Assembly: GCA_007136405.1 (NCBI GenBank)
Contig: SLHA01000064.1
Coordinates: 1 to 55,405 of the forward strand
DNA length: 55,405 nt
Direction: 5' to 3'
Origin: Candidatus Latescibacterota bacterium
GTDB lineage: Bacteria > Latescibacterota > UBA2968 > UBA8231
Part shown: one piece after another, positions 26,356 through 33,996 of the stretch
Layout of the letters: each line of letters starts with the position of its first letter
How positions within the stretch are numbered: position 1 is the first letter of the stretch
Made by a program: the position numbers and the translations under genes
Notes under the pieces: generated by a model
The model's input: the letters and a program-made list of their open reading frames with translations, nothing else
Database searches by the model: none
What the model was told of the DNA's origin: nothing

Positions 26356-27318
26356 TCAGTTGCGTCTGACCGGTATGCTGGTGCCGGCGGAGATCACCTG
26401 AAGCCAGTGGTCGATGTCGGTGTTCTCGGCAAAGCTGGTTTCCGGCAACGCATGGTCGATGCCCAGACGCTCGCTTTTGGAGCGCCCCAGTGGATGATAC
26501 GGATGCAGCGTAATTTCCTCGACATGGGTCAGCGAGTTGGCGATGGCGGCGATCTGCCGCAAATGATCGTCGTCTGTGTTGATGCCGGGAATCAGGGGAC
26601 AGCGCAGGATGAGGGCGCCCCCGGCGGCGTCCAGCTGGGCCAGATTGTCCAGTATGGGGGCAAGCGGGACACCTGTGTTCCGCCGATGCCGTTCCGGGTT
26701 GGTATCCTTGAGGTCATAGAGAAACAGGTCGACGACATCCAGCAGATCCAGATAGTGTTCCAGGGGGGCAACGCCGCAGGTGTCCAGACAGTTATGCAGC
26801 CCCGCCTCCCTGGCGGCGCGCAGCAGCGCGGCGGTGAAGTCGAACTGCATCATGGGCTCACCTCCGCTGACAGTCATGCCGCCACCGGAATTGTCGTAAA
26901 AGGGCTGATCCTTGCGAACCTCCGTGAGAACCTCCTCCACGGTGACCTCGCGCCCGACCACTTCGATGGCCTGGGCATAACATTTTTCCGCGCAGGCACC
27001 GCAACGAATGCAGCGATCCCGCCGCAGAATGTGCGATCCATTCACCATCTGATGTCCCTGCTGAGGACAACGCTCGAAGCACCAGCCGCAGCCGATGCAC
27101 TTGTCGGCGATGAACGATATCTCCTGCTGGCGTTGCTGCGACTCCGGATTGTGACACCAGACACACCGCAGCGGGCAGCCTTTGAGAAAAACGGTGGTCC
27201 GAATGCCTGGTCCGTCGTGAATGGCGAACCTCATGATGTCGAAGATGGTTCCACGGGTTGAAGCTGCGCTGGTCTGGGCATCGAGGTCCCTGGCCGGCGC
27301 GCTCGACGATGAATTCAT
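26356..27318 (-). CDS. Glycyl-radical enzyme activating protein (radical SAM, PflA family)
   Basis: This 320-residue activase uses SAM and an electron to install a glycyl radical on a partner enzyme. It has the N-terminal 'FAIHDGPGIRTTVFLKGCPLRCVWCHN' region (in parts), with the radical SAM cysteines in 'CPLRCVWC'. A two-cluster ferredoxin insert ('CIGCGWCFERCP', 'CIRCGACAEKC') and 'SGGEPMMQ' follow. The insert marks the class that serves glycerol or choline-type, benzylsuccinate-type and similar enzymes rather than pyruvate formate-lyase itself. No glycyl-radical enzyme lies in the window, so the partner is elsewhere. The ATG at 27318 follows AGAGGGAGC; the N-terminal 25 residues are variable. 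Confidence 0.9.
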   Translation of the reverse strand: MNSSSSAPARDLDAQTSAASTRGTIFDIMRFAIHDGPGIRTTVFLKGCPLRCVWCHNPESQQRQQEISFIADKCIGCGWCFERCPQQGHQMVNGSHILRRDRCIRCGACAEKCYAQAIEVVGREVTVEEVLTEVRKDQPFYDNSGGGMTVSGGEPMMQFDFTAALLRAAREAGLHNCLDTCGVAPLEHYLDLLDVVDLFLYDLKDTNPERHRRNTGVPLAPILDNLAQLDAAGGALILRCPLIPGINTDDDHLRQIAAIANSLTHVEEITLHPYHPLGRSKSERLGIDHALPETSFAENTDIDHWLQVISAGTSIPVRRN

Positions 27319-27324
27319 GCTCCC

Positions 27325-27403
27325 TCTGGCTGTGAGAAGAACACCGGGCCTGGCCTGAGCGTCCTGTGGCTTCTGTCTGGCTGTGAGAAAAACACCAGGC
27401 CTG
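27325..27403. repeat. 28-bp direct repeats upstream of the activase gene
   Basis: Two copies of a 28-bp element lie at 27325-27352 and 27376-27403, starting TCTGGCTGTGAGAA and ending GGGCCTG or AGGCCTG, with 2 mismatches. Their 51-bp period equals about five helical turns. They lie directly upstream of the activase start codon (minus strand), where operator sites would be expected. They may instead be another degenerate repeat of the type common in this window. Confidence 0.75.
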
Positions 27404-27641
27404 CTGGAACGACCAACGGCGTGTGAACGGTGACCTGACTGAGTGCCGGACTTTCCAGCCGGTAAATGAGCAGCCTGAACCGTGCCCGTGCAAGTGCGGG
27501 CTGTCGGTCGCTGCCGGCGGATGTTATTCGTCCGTCCGGACCTGCCGGAGGCTCCGGTTGGTCCGCGTTGGGCAAAGGCTGGCGTGGACGGCTGCCGTCT
27601 GCACGGTGACACCCGGCGGACCTGTATACCCGCCGCCCGCG

Positions 27642-27761
27642 GACTTCCGGCGCATGCCGGCGACCTGCGGTCACTCCCGGTTATAGCCGGCGGCTTGCGG
27701 TCACTCCCGGCAATTGCTCGCGGCTTGCGGTGACCCCCGGCGCATGCCGGCGGCCTTCGTT
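27642..27761. repeat. Four 30-bp tandem repeats abutting the phosphatase stop codon
   Basis: Units at 27642, 27672, 27702 and 27732 are each exactly 30 bp and share the pattern CCGG-6 nt-CCGG (one unit degenerate) followed by CGRCYTGCGGT. The last unit ends on the first base of the SpoIIE-gene stop codon. A looser unit precedes them near 27608. Most units contain a small palindrome such as CCGGCGCATGCCGG. The rest of the gap (27404-27641) holds no supported gene. Confidence 0.85.
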
Positions 27762-28948
27762 CACAGATAACGCCGTTGCGTCTCCTTCAGATGCTTGCTT
27801 TCCAGGACGCGCTGAATCCGGGCGACCAGATTGCGCCGGGTTTCGAGTTCCAGCGGAATATTGGGATCCTGGTGGGCCTCGTTGATGCGTGTGCCGACGA
27901 CGAATTCGATCTGGTCGCTGTCGAGCAGCTCATCGCGCAGCATGGTCGCCGCATGGCGCGGCGTGTTGTCCGTACCGTCGTGTCGCTCCAGCATGTCGGC
28001 TACCCGGCTGAGCGTGAGCGTTCCCTCGGTGATCAGATCCACGCCCTGCATGGTGGCGACCGGAGGAATCTCCGGATCGTTGTCATCGTCCAGGCAGACC
28101 ACGACCTTGCGGTCCAGTTCCCGCGCTATGATGTTGGCCGTGGTGCCGCCGCAGATGACTTTGCGTCCCGGAAAGGAGCGGACCAGTTGCGCCAGTTCGC
28201 TATCGCGCTCGCGGGCGAAGGGGGGGCCGGTCACCAGCAACAGGCGCCGCGGTTGACGGATATAGATAACCGCCGCGGAAATGTCATCCCGGGCTACATG
28301 ATCATCGAGTTCGCGCGCCTGATCCACCACGGCCCGCGCCAGCTGGTTGGCGGAAATATGTTCCTGGCCGCGAATGCAGTCACCGAGAAACCGCTGAACG
28401 TTCTCTTCTCCCCAGCCCAGAGGCCAGGCACGCGACCCCACCGCAGCCTGGGCCACTCCATCGGTAAAAATAGCCAGACGATCACCCACACAAGCGTCGA
28501 ATTCGGCGTACAGAACCTCACGGTCTTGCCACTTCTCCACCGTTATCACTTGTCGTGACACGTCTATGGACCTGCAACCCCGCAGCAGCTGACAGGTTGG
28601 ATTGCCATGCTCGACGATGCGCACCCGTCCCGAGTACTCCACATCGACGATCGTGAAGGTGGAATAGCTGATTCTTCGCACGCTGCACACGGGCAGCGTA
28701 TCCATGATCACCTCGGCCGTCCGCTTGATATCCGTGTAGTTTTCGATGTACTTGGCGGCCATGGTGGCCGTCAGGGACGCCAGGACGTTGGCCTTCACAC
28801 CGCTGCCCAGCCCATCGGACAGGACCGCTATGACGCGCGCCTGCTCCGGTAGACGGTGACTGAGAAAGACGTCTCCTGGGACGGCCTGGCCGTTTTTGCG
28901 GTACTGGTAATGCCCTACTTCGATGAAATGATCATTCAGGGGCATCAC
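27761..28948 (-). CDS. SpoIIE-type protein phosphatase with extra C-terminal domain
   Basis: This 395-residue cytoplasmic protein has a SpoIIE/PP2C-like phosphatase domain (about 1-235) with the metal-site motifs 'LSDGLGSGVKAN' (43-54), 'FTDGVAQAA' and 'DDISAAVIYIR'. A C-terminal domain of about 145 residues follows, with 'VTGPPFARERD' and 'VICGGTTANIIAREL', which I cannot assign. There is no transmembrane segment or input domain. Its start overlaps the sensory hydrogenase gene by 17 nt. Group C [FeFe]-hydrogenases are known to occur beside such phosphatases. It is therefore the likely output of H2 sensing, acting on a phosphorylated anti-sigma or anti-anti-sigma-type partner not in this window. 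Confidence 0.88.
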   Translation of the reverse strand: MMPLNDHFIEVGHYQYRKNGQAVPGDVFLSHRLPEQARVIAVLSDGLGSGVKANVLASLTATMAAKYIENYTDIKRTAEVIMDTLPVCSVRRISYSTFTIVDVEYSGRVRIVEHGNPTCQLLRGCRSIDVSRQVITVEKWQDREVLYAEFDACVGDRLAIFTDGVAQAAVGSRAWPLGWGEENVQRFLGDCIRGQEHISANQLARAVVDQARELDDHVARDDISAAVIYIRQPRRLLLVTGPPFARERDSELAQLVRSFPGRKVICGGTTANIIARELDRKVVVCLDDDNDPEIPPVATMQGVDLITEGTLTLSRVADMLERHDGTDNTPRHAATMLRDELLDSDQIEFVVGTRINEAHQDPNIPLELETRRNLVARIQRVLESKHLKETQRRYL

Positions 28949-30665
28949 CGTCGTCCATCTCCGGATGGGAAAAAGATTCGATCATATCGTTGAGAGTCAC
29001 TTCGGTCTCGGCCGCGTTTTCACCGAGCAGAAAGGCGATCTGCTGGACGGTTGACATGTTCTTGCGCAGGACTTCCTGCACCTGCTGGACGACGCGTTCC
29101 TTCTTGGCCGCCGGTCTGGTGATGTCCTGCAGAATGGCGCAGACGACCTGATGCTCCTCGATGGAAAAGAACGAGGCTCGAAAGACGGACAATCGGTAGC
29201 GTATGGTCCGGTTGAGAATATCATCGCCATGGTCCAGAACTGACTGGAAGTAGTGGTAGTACGGTGCGATGGTGCGCAGCGAGATGCCTTCCAGACCCTG
29301 GTTGTTCTCCCATGCGGCCAGAAGATCATCGCCCATCAGCCGGGCGAAATTGGCGTTGCACTCGACGATATTCAGATCCGCATCGGCGATGACCAGCGCA
29401 TTGGGCGTCCTGGCCATCAGAGCGTTGGCTTTCTTCTGGGCCAGTTTGCGCATATAGGTCACGCACATGACTCTTTCGGCCTTGCCGTCAGCCAGAGCCT
29501 TGGCAAACTCACGGCAGTTGTCATAGCCGCACCCGCCACAGTTGAGTTCGTCCTCGGGGGTTTGCTTGCCGATCGAACGCAGGCATTCGACGATCTGAGT
29601 CTCTGAATAGACCTTCGCCACCACGGGTTCCACGCTCGCGAGCGGCAACTCCGGAGCCTCCGGTGCGCGCGGTAGCCTGGTGGCATCGAGCCGGGCATAG
29701 TCGATGATCCGGGCGCGTTTCCACACGGTCGCAGTACGACTGGTTCCCTTGGGGCCGTTGATACACCCGCCTTCGCAGGCCAGCATCTCCAGGAACACGG
29801 GACGGTCAAGCGGCATCTCGTCCAGATCGGCCAGCGCTTTCTCGATCGTGGAAAGCCCGGAAAAAGCCATGAACTGGGAGTCGGTGGCCGTGCAACCTGC
29901 CTTGACGCTGGCGCACATGCCGCCGTCCACGGGGTACAGGCCGCCCTCCGCCGCCCGTTCGGGAACAAACCGGTCATCCGCCGCCGGAGTGCACCGCTCG
30001 GGATCGATGTCCCTTTCGGAAAACCATCGACGCAGATCGTCAAAGGTGATCGCCACATCCAGCAGTTCGGGATGGGCGTCTGCTTCGCGCTTCTTGGCGA
30101 TACACGGAGAGATGAAGACGATGCCGATCCCGGTGCCATAGCGTTGACGCAGCAGGCTGGCATGCGCCAGGACGGGAGAGGCTATCGTAGTGATGACCGA
30201 TGTCAGCTCCGGTTTGTATTTCTGCACGTAGTCCACCACCACAGGACAGGCCGAGGAGATCAACAAACGTCTTTGCGGATCGGCCATCATGGCCGCGGCA
30301 CTACCGGAGACCTGCTGCGCCCCCAATGCCGTCTCCGAAACTCCGTCAAATCCAAGCAGCTTCAGGGCATTGATCAAGGCGCCTGGCGCCAGACCGGGAA
30401 ACTCGGCAACAAAGGAAGGAGCCAGCGAGACGTAGACGCGTTCCCTGGAGGCCAGCAGATGCTCCGCCACCGCCAGATCGTCGCGCACGCGTTTGGCCCC
30501 GCTGGGACAGACCCAGACGCACGTACCGCAGGCCAGACAGGCGTTCTGGATGACATTGGCGCAGGCGTTGGAGATCCGGATGGCCTTCACCGGACATTCG
30601 CGCACGCATTTGAAACAATCCTGACACTCGTTCAACTCGGTATAAATCGGAGGACTGGTTTCCAT
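28932..30665 (-). CDS. hydS: Sensory [FeFe]-hydrogenase with PAS domain (group C, HydS-like)
   Basis: This 577-residue protein is a predicted H2 sensor. In order it has two [4Fe-4S] ferredoxin motifs (Cys 14/17/20/24 and 43/46/49/53) and an H-cluster domain with L1 'SSACP' (137-141), L2 'ISPCIAKKREA' (Cys188) and L3 'ACEGGC' (Cys297, Cys301). A further four-Cys iron-sulfur domain ('CGGCGYDNC', with Cys401) follows, then a PAS domain (about 415-515) and a C-terminal helical region. In L1 the cysteine used for proton transfer in catalytic enzymes ('TSCCP') is Ala139, which fits a sensor with low turnover. The gene starts 4 nt after the maturase gene and overlaps the phosphatase. Confidence 0.92.
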   Translation of the reverse strand: METSPPIYTELNECQDCFKCVRECPVKAIRISNACANVIQNACLACGTCVWVCPSGAKRVRDDLAVAEHLLASRERVYVSLAPSFVAEFPGLAPGALINALKLLGFDGVSETALGAQQVSGSAAAMMADPQRRLLISSACPVVVDYVQKYKPELTSVITTIASPVLAHASLLRQRYGTGIGIVFISPCIAKKREADAHPELLDVAITFDDLRRWFSERDIDPERCTPAADDRFVPERAAEGGLYPVDGGMCASVKAGCTATDSQFMAFSGLSTIEKALADLDEMPLDRPVFLEMLACEGGCINGPKGTSRTATVWKRARIIDYARLDATRLPRAPEAPELPLASVEPVVAKVYSETQIVECLRSIGKQTPEDELNCGGCGYDNCREFAKALADGKAERVMCVTYMRKLAQKKANALMARTPNALVIADADLNIVECNANFARLMGDDLLAAWENNQGLEGISLRTIAPYYHYFQSVLDHGDDILNRTIRYRLSVFRASFFSIEEHQVVCAILQDITRPAAKKERVVQQVQEVLRKNMSTVQQIAFLLGENAAETEVTLNDMIESFSHPEMDDGDAPE

Positions 30666-30669
30666 AGTG

Positions 30670-31974
30670 CTAAGCCTTGAGCCGGGGATGATGGCGGATC
30701 GTCTTGATCACATCCGCCGGATCGGCCTGGTGCCGGTACTCGCCATCGATCGTGACGTTCGGCCCGTCGCTGCAGAACCCTTCACAGAGATGACCTTCGA
30801 GCAATACGTGTTGTTCGAGGCCCTCGGTGGCCAGCAGCTCCTTGAGCGCGGCAACCAGGCGGTTGTTGCCCCGGGAAAAGCACGAACTACCCATGCATAT
30901 GCCAATACGCAGACGCTCCGCCTGTTGTCCGCAGTTGCTGGCGATCACCGCACCGGACCGCCAGCGGGTAATGGTCGCGGCCAACTCTTCCGGTGCAGAG
31001 TGGAACACCTCCGGTACCAGAGCCCGACGTCCGGGATAGCACCGGTTGGCGTCCCGCAGATTCGGAGGAGTCAGATCCAGGATCAGCGTGTTGGCACCGC
31101 GTTGCAGGGCCAGGCCATGAGCTTCCAGCGACCCCACCGTGCTCAACGCCGCCCCACTGACGATATCGGCATTCGGGCACAGCTGCCGGGCAAGCGCCAC
31201 GGCCGTCAGCACCGACTGGACGGAATTGGCGTCACCGGACCGAGGCGACCGTCGCCATGAACCGAATTCAGCCGGCCAGATGTAGGGTCCGACCATGACC
31301 ACATCCGGATCCAGGGTCCGAAGAATGCCCAGATCATCGGCCAGGCTGGCATGGCTCTGGCCAGGGAAGCCGACGAGTATGCCGCTGCCCACCTGGTAAC
31401 CCAACTGCCTGATCATGGCCAGCAGGGGCAGACGACGGCGCGGATCCGCTATCCGGCCCTGATGCAGCAGCCGGAACAGAGTGGGATTGGCGGTCAGGAA
31501 ACGCAGCAGGTAGGTGTCGGCTCCGGCCTGCCGCCAGACCTTCAGTTCGGCTTCGGATCGCTCCCCCAGGCTGAGCGCGACCTTCAAACCGGTCTGATCG
31601 CGTATGCACCGGATGGTGTTGGCCAGATCGTCCGGCAGTTGAAGATCGCGACCGGATTGCAGCAATACGGTGCCGCATCCCAGGGAGGCCACCTGCCGGG
31701 CGCATACGAGTATGCCGCTCGCGTCCATCCTGTAGCGCTCGATCTGCCGGTTGTCGCCACGCAGTCCGCAGAACGCGCACCGATCGACGCAGTGGTTCGA
31801 TAGCTTGATGGCGCCCCATACGTTGACCCGGTCACCCACGTTCTGCGCTCGCGTCTCATCGGCTGTATGCCAGAGTTCCTCCAGCTTCTCCGCACGCGTG
31901 GCGCGCAGCCAACCGATGAGATCCTCCTTCTGACGATCCGCCGCCGAAAACACCATGCCTTCATCGCCGCTCAT
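30670..31974 (-). CDS. hydE: HydE-type radical SAM maturase fused to a thioredoxin-like [2Fe-2S] domain
   Basis: This 434-residue protein carries a full HydE domain (about 15-345): 'KLSNHCVDRCAFCGLRGDN' holds the radical SAM cysteines (62, 66, 69). 'VLLQSGRD', 'ALSLGERS', 'YLLRFLTANP' and 'GYQVGSGILVGFPGQ' match HydE, which builds part of the H-cluster dithiolate ligand. Uncommonly, a thioredoxin-like [2Fe-2S] domain follows with cysteines 360, 365, 397 and 401 ('CMGSSC', 'CEGFC'), like HndA or the tail of HndD. The fusion is in one clean frame. The ATG at 31974 lies 11 nt after the hndD stop codon. HydF and HydG are not in the window. Confidence 0.88.
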   Translation of the reverse strand: MSGDEGMVFSAADRQKEDLIGWLRATRAEKLEELWHTADETRAQNVGDRVNVWGAIKLSNHCVDRCAFCGLRGDNRQIERYRMDASGILVCARQVASLGCGTVLLQSGRDLQLPDDLANTIRCIRDQTGLKVALSLGERSEAELKVWRQAGADTYLLRFLTANPTLFRLLHQGRIADPRRRLPLLAMIRQLGYQVGSGILVGFPGQSHASLADDLGILRTLDPDVVMVGPYIWPAEFGSWRRSPRSGDANSVQSVLTAVALARQLCPNADIVSGAALSTVGSLEAHGLALQRGANTLILDLTPPNLRDANRCYPGRRALVPEVFHSAPEELAATITRWRSGAVIASNCGQQAERLRIGICMGSSCFSRGNNRLVAALKELLATEGLEQHVLLEGHLCEGFCSDGPNVTIDGEYRHQADPADVIKTIRHHPRLKA

Positions 31975-31985
31975 GCCGTGCCTCT

Positions 31986-33995
31986 CTACTGATGATTGGC
32001 CAGTTCCGCATCCAGGACGTCGCGAACCCGCTCCAGGGTGCAATGCTGCAGCACCTTGTCGCCGATGATCACGGTCGGCCCGGCGGCACATTGTTCCGAG
32101 CAGAAATTAGCGCGCACATCGACCATGTTCTGCAGACTGTGCTCCTCGACGTAACCCAGCAGGGCATGCAGCAGCTTCTGCGAACCGCGCAGAAAGCAGG
32201 CCGTACCGGCGCAGACCTTCACCTGGATCTTGCCGTCGCCGTTCCCCTCGCTCAGAGGCAACGCCTCGCTCTCCAGCCGTTTGCGTCCATGGTAGTGCGT
32301 GTGCAACAGACGATGCGCCACCGTCCCGCCTACGGCGCCGAGATGCTCCTGGTAGCACCGGTCGATGAACGGATTGTCCTGGGACCGGTGCAGCGGCAGG
32401 CTCTTGTCGGCTTCGTACAGACTGCGGGCACGGTCCTGGCGGGTGTGTCCGTTGTGCGCTACCGGCTGACCCGCGCCGCTGATGCATCCCCCGGGGCAGG
32501 TCATGACCTCGATAAGGTCGTAGGGCGCCGTGCCGGCTCTCACCTGGTCGGCGACCAGCTTGGCGTTGGCCAGGCCGTGCACGATGGCGATGCGGACCTC
32601 GGTGCCGTCCACCGTGAGGCTGGCTTCGCGCAGACCGCCTTCGCCGCGCACTTCGTGAAAATCCACCTGCCCGGCGGGTTTGCCGGTTATCTTCTCCACC
32701 GCGAAGCGCAGAACCGCCTCGCTGACGCCGCCGGAGTTGCCGAAGATAACCCCCGCACCCGTGTGAAAACCGAATGGCATGTCGAGGCTCTCCGGTTCCA
32801 GCGAGCTGAAGTCCAGTCCTGCCTCCTGAATCATCCGGGCCAGCTCCTGGGTGGTCATCACCGCATCGACATCGCGACGTCCGTCCTGGGAAAATTCGGA
32901 CCGCTGCGCCTCGTACTTCTTGGCGGTGCATGGCATGATGGAGACGACCACCAGATCCTCCGGAGCTGTATCCAGTATCCGGGGCAACACCTGGCGCGCC
33001 AGCGACCCGAACATTTGCTGCGGCGACTTGCAGGTCGACAGATTCGGCAGCAGATCGGGATAGTATTGCTCGGCGTATTTGACCCAGGCCGGGCAGCAGG
33101 AGGTGAACTGCGGCAGAATACCACCGTTGACCTTGCGTTGCAGGAATTCCGTGCCCTCTTCGATAACCGTCAGGTCAGCCGTGAAGGAGGTGTCATAGAC
33201 GGCATCGAAACCGATGGCCTTCAACGCCGCCACGATACGCCCCGTCGTCTGCGAAGCAGCTGGCTGGTCAAAGGCCTCACCCAGCGCCACGCGCACCGCC
33301 GGGGCAATCTGCGCCACTACTTTTTTGCGCGGATCGTCCAATGCTTGCCAGATCGCGGCGGTCTCCGAGCGCGGTGCCAGGGCGCCGGTGGGACAGAACG
33401 CGGCGCACTGACCGCAGTTGACGCATTCGACGTCACCCAGCTGCTTGCCGAAGGCCGGAACCACCGCTGCCTGGCTGCCGCGGTAGGCGAAATCGATGGC
33501 GCCGACACCCTGAATTTCGTTGCACACCCGCACGCAGTCCCCGCACAGTACACACTTGTTCGGGTCCCGTACCAGGGCCGGCGAGGATTCGTCCAGCGGC
33601 GCCGGCCGGGTGGGAGCCTTGAAGCGGACCTTATCCACTCCCATGCGGCGTGCAAGAGCCTGCAACTTGCAGTCGGCACTCTTGATACAGGTCGGGCAAC
33701 TGCCGTCATGGTTGGCCAGCAGCAACTCCAGCGTGGTTCGCCGGATCTCCCGCAACTCGCCGGTGTTCGTGCGCAGCCGCATGCCGGGTTCAGGTGGAGT
33801 CGAGCAGGCGCTCTGGATGCCGCGTCCCTCGATATCGACCAGACAGAGTCGACAGGCTCCGTATATGCTCAGATCGGAATGATAACAGAAGGTCGGCAGT
33901 TCGATCCCGGCCTTGCGTACCAGCTCCAGCAGGTTGCGTTCGGCGTCGATGGCCACGTCGCGACCATCGATTCTCAATGTATCCTGTTTGCCCAT
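31986..33995 (-). CDS. hndD: NADH-linked [FeFe]-hydrogenase catalytic subunit (HndD/HydA)
   Basis: This 669-residue catalytic subunit makes or oxidises H2. It has an N-terminal [2Fe-2S] domain (Cys 37/48/51/64), a His-Cys3 [4Fe-4S] site (His96, Cys100/103/109) and two ferredoxin clusters (148-158 and 191-201). Its H-cluster domain has L1 'TSCCPAWVK' (298-306), L2 'MPCTAKK' (354-360) and L3 'MTCPGGC' (498-504), and it ends in a thioredoxin-like [2Fe-2S] domain (Cys 595/600/632/636). The full proton-shuttle cysteine is present, in contrast to the sensory enzyme. GGAGGTGAA precedes the ATG, which lies 1 nt after the hndC stop. With HndA and HndC it forms a trimeric, probably electron-bifurcating, hydrogenase. 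Confidence 0.95.
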   Translation of the reverse strand: MGKQDTLRIDGRDVAIDAERNLLELVRKAGIELPTFCYHSDLSIYGACRLCLVDIEGRGIQSACSTPPEPGMRLRTNTGELREIRRTTLELLLANHDGSCPTCIKSADCKLQALARRMGVDKVRFKAPTRPAPLDESSPALVRDPNKCVLCGDCVRVCNEIQGVGAIDFAYRGSQAAVVPAFGKQLGDVECVNCGQCAAFCPTGALAPRSETAAIWQALDDPRKKVVAQIAPAVRVALGEAFDQPAASQTTGRIVAALKAIGFDAVYDTSFTADLTVIEEGTEFLQRKVNGGILPQFTSCCPAWVKYAEQYYPDLLPNLSTCKSPQQMFGSLARQVLPRILDTAPEDLVVVSIMPCTAKKYEAQRSEFSQDGRRDVDAVMTTQELARMIQEAGLDFSSLEPESLDMPFGFHTGAGVIFGNSGGVSEAVLRFAVEKITGKPAGQVDFHEVRGEGGLREASLTVDGTEVRIAIVHGLANAKLVADQVRAGTAPYDLIEVMTCPGGCISGAGQPVAHNGHTRQDRARSLYEADKSLPLHRSQDNPFIDRCYQEHLGAVGGTVAHRLLHTHYHGRKRLESEALPLSEGNGDGKIQVKVCAGTACFLRGSQKLLHALLGYVEEHSLQNMVDVRANFCSEQCAAGPTVIIGDKVLQHCTLERVRDVLDAELANHQ

Positions 33996-33996
33996 C

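Noticed and set aside
27642..27761. CRISPR array
   Set aside because: The 30-bp units are contiguous, with no spacers between them, and there are no cas genes.
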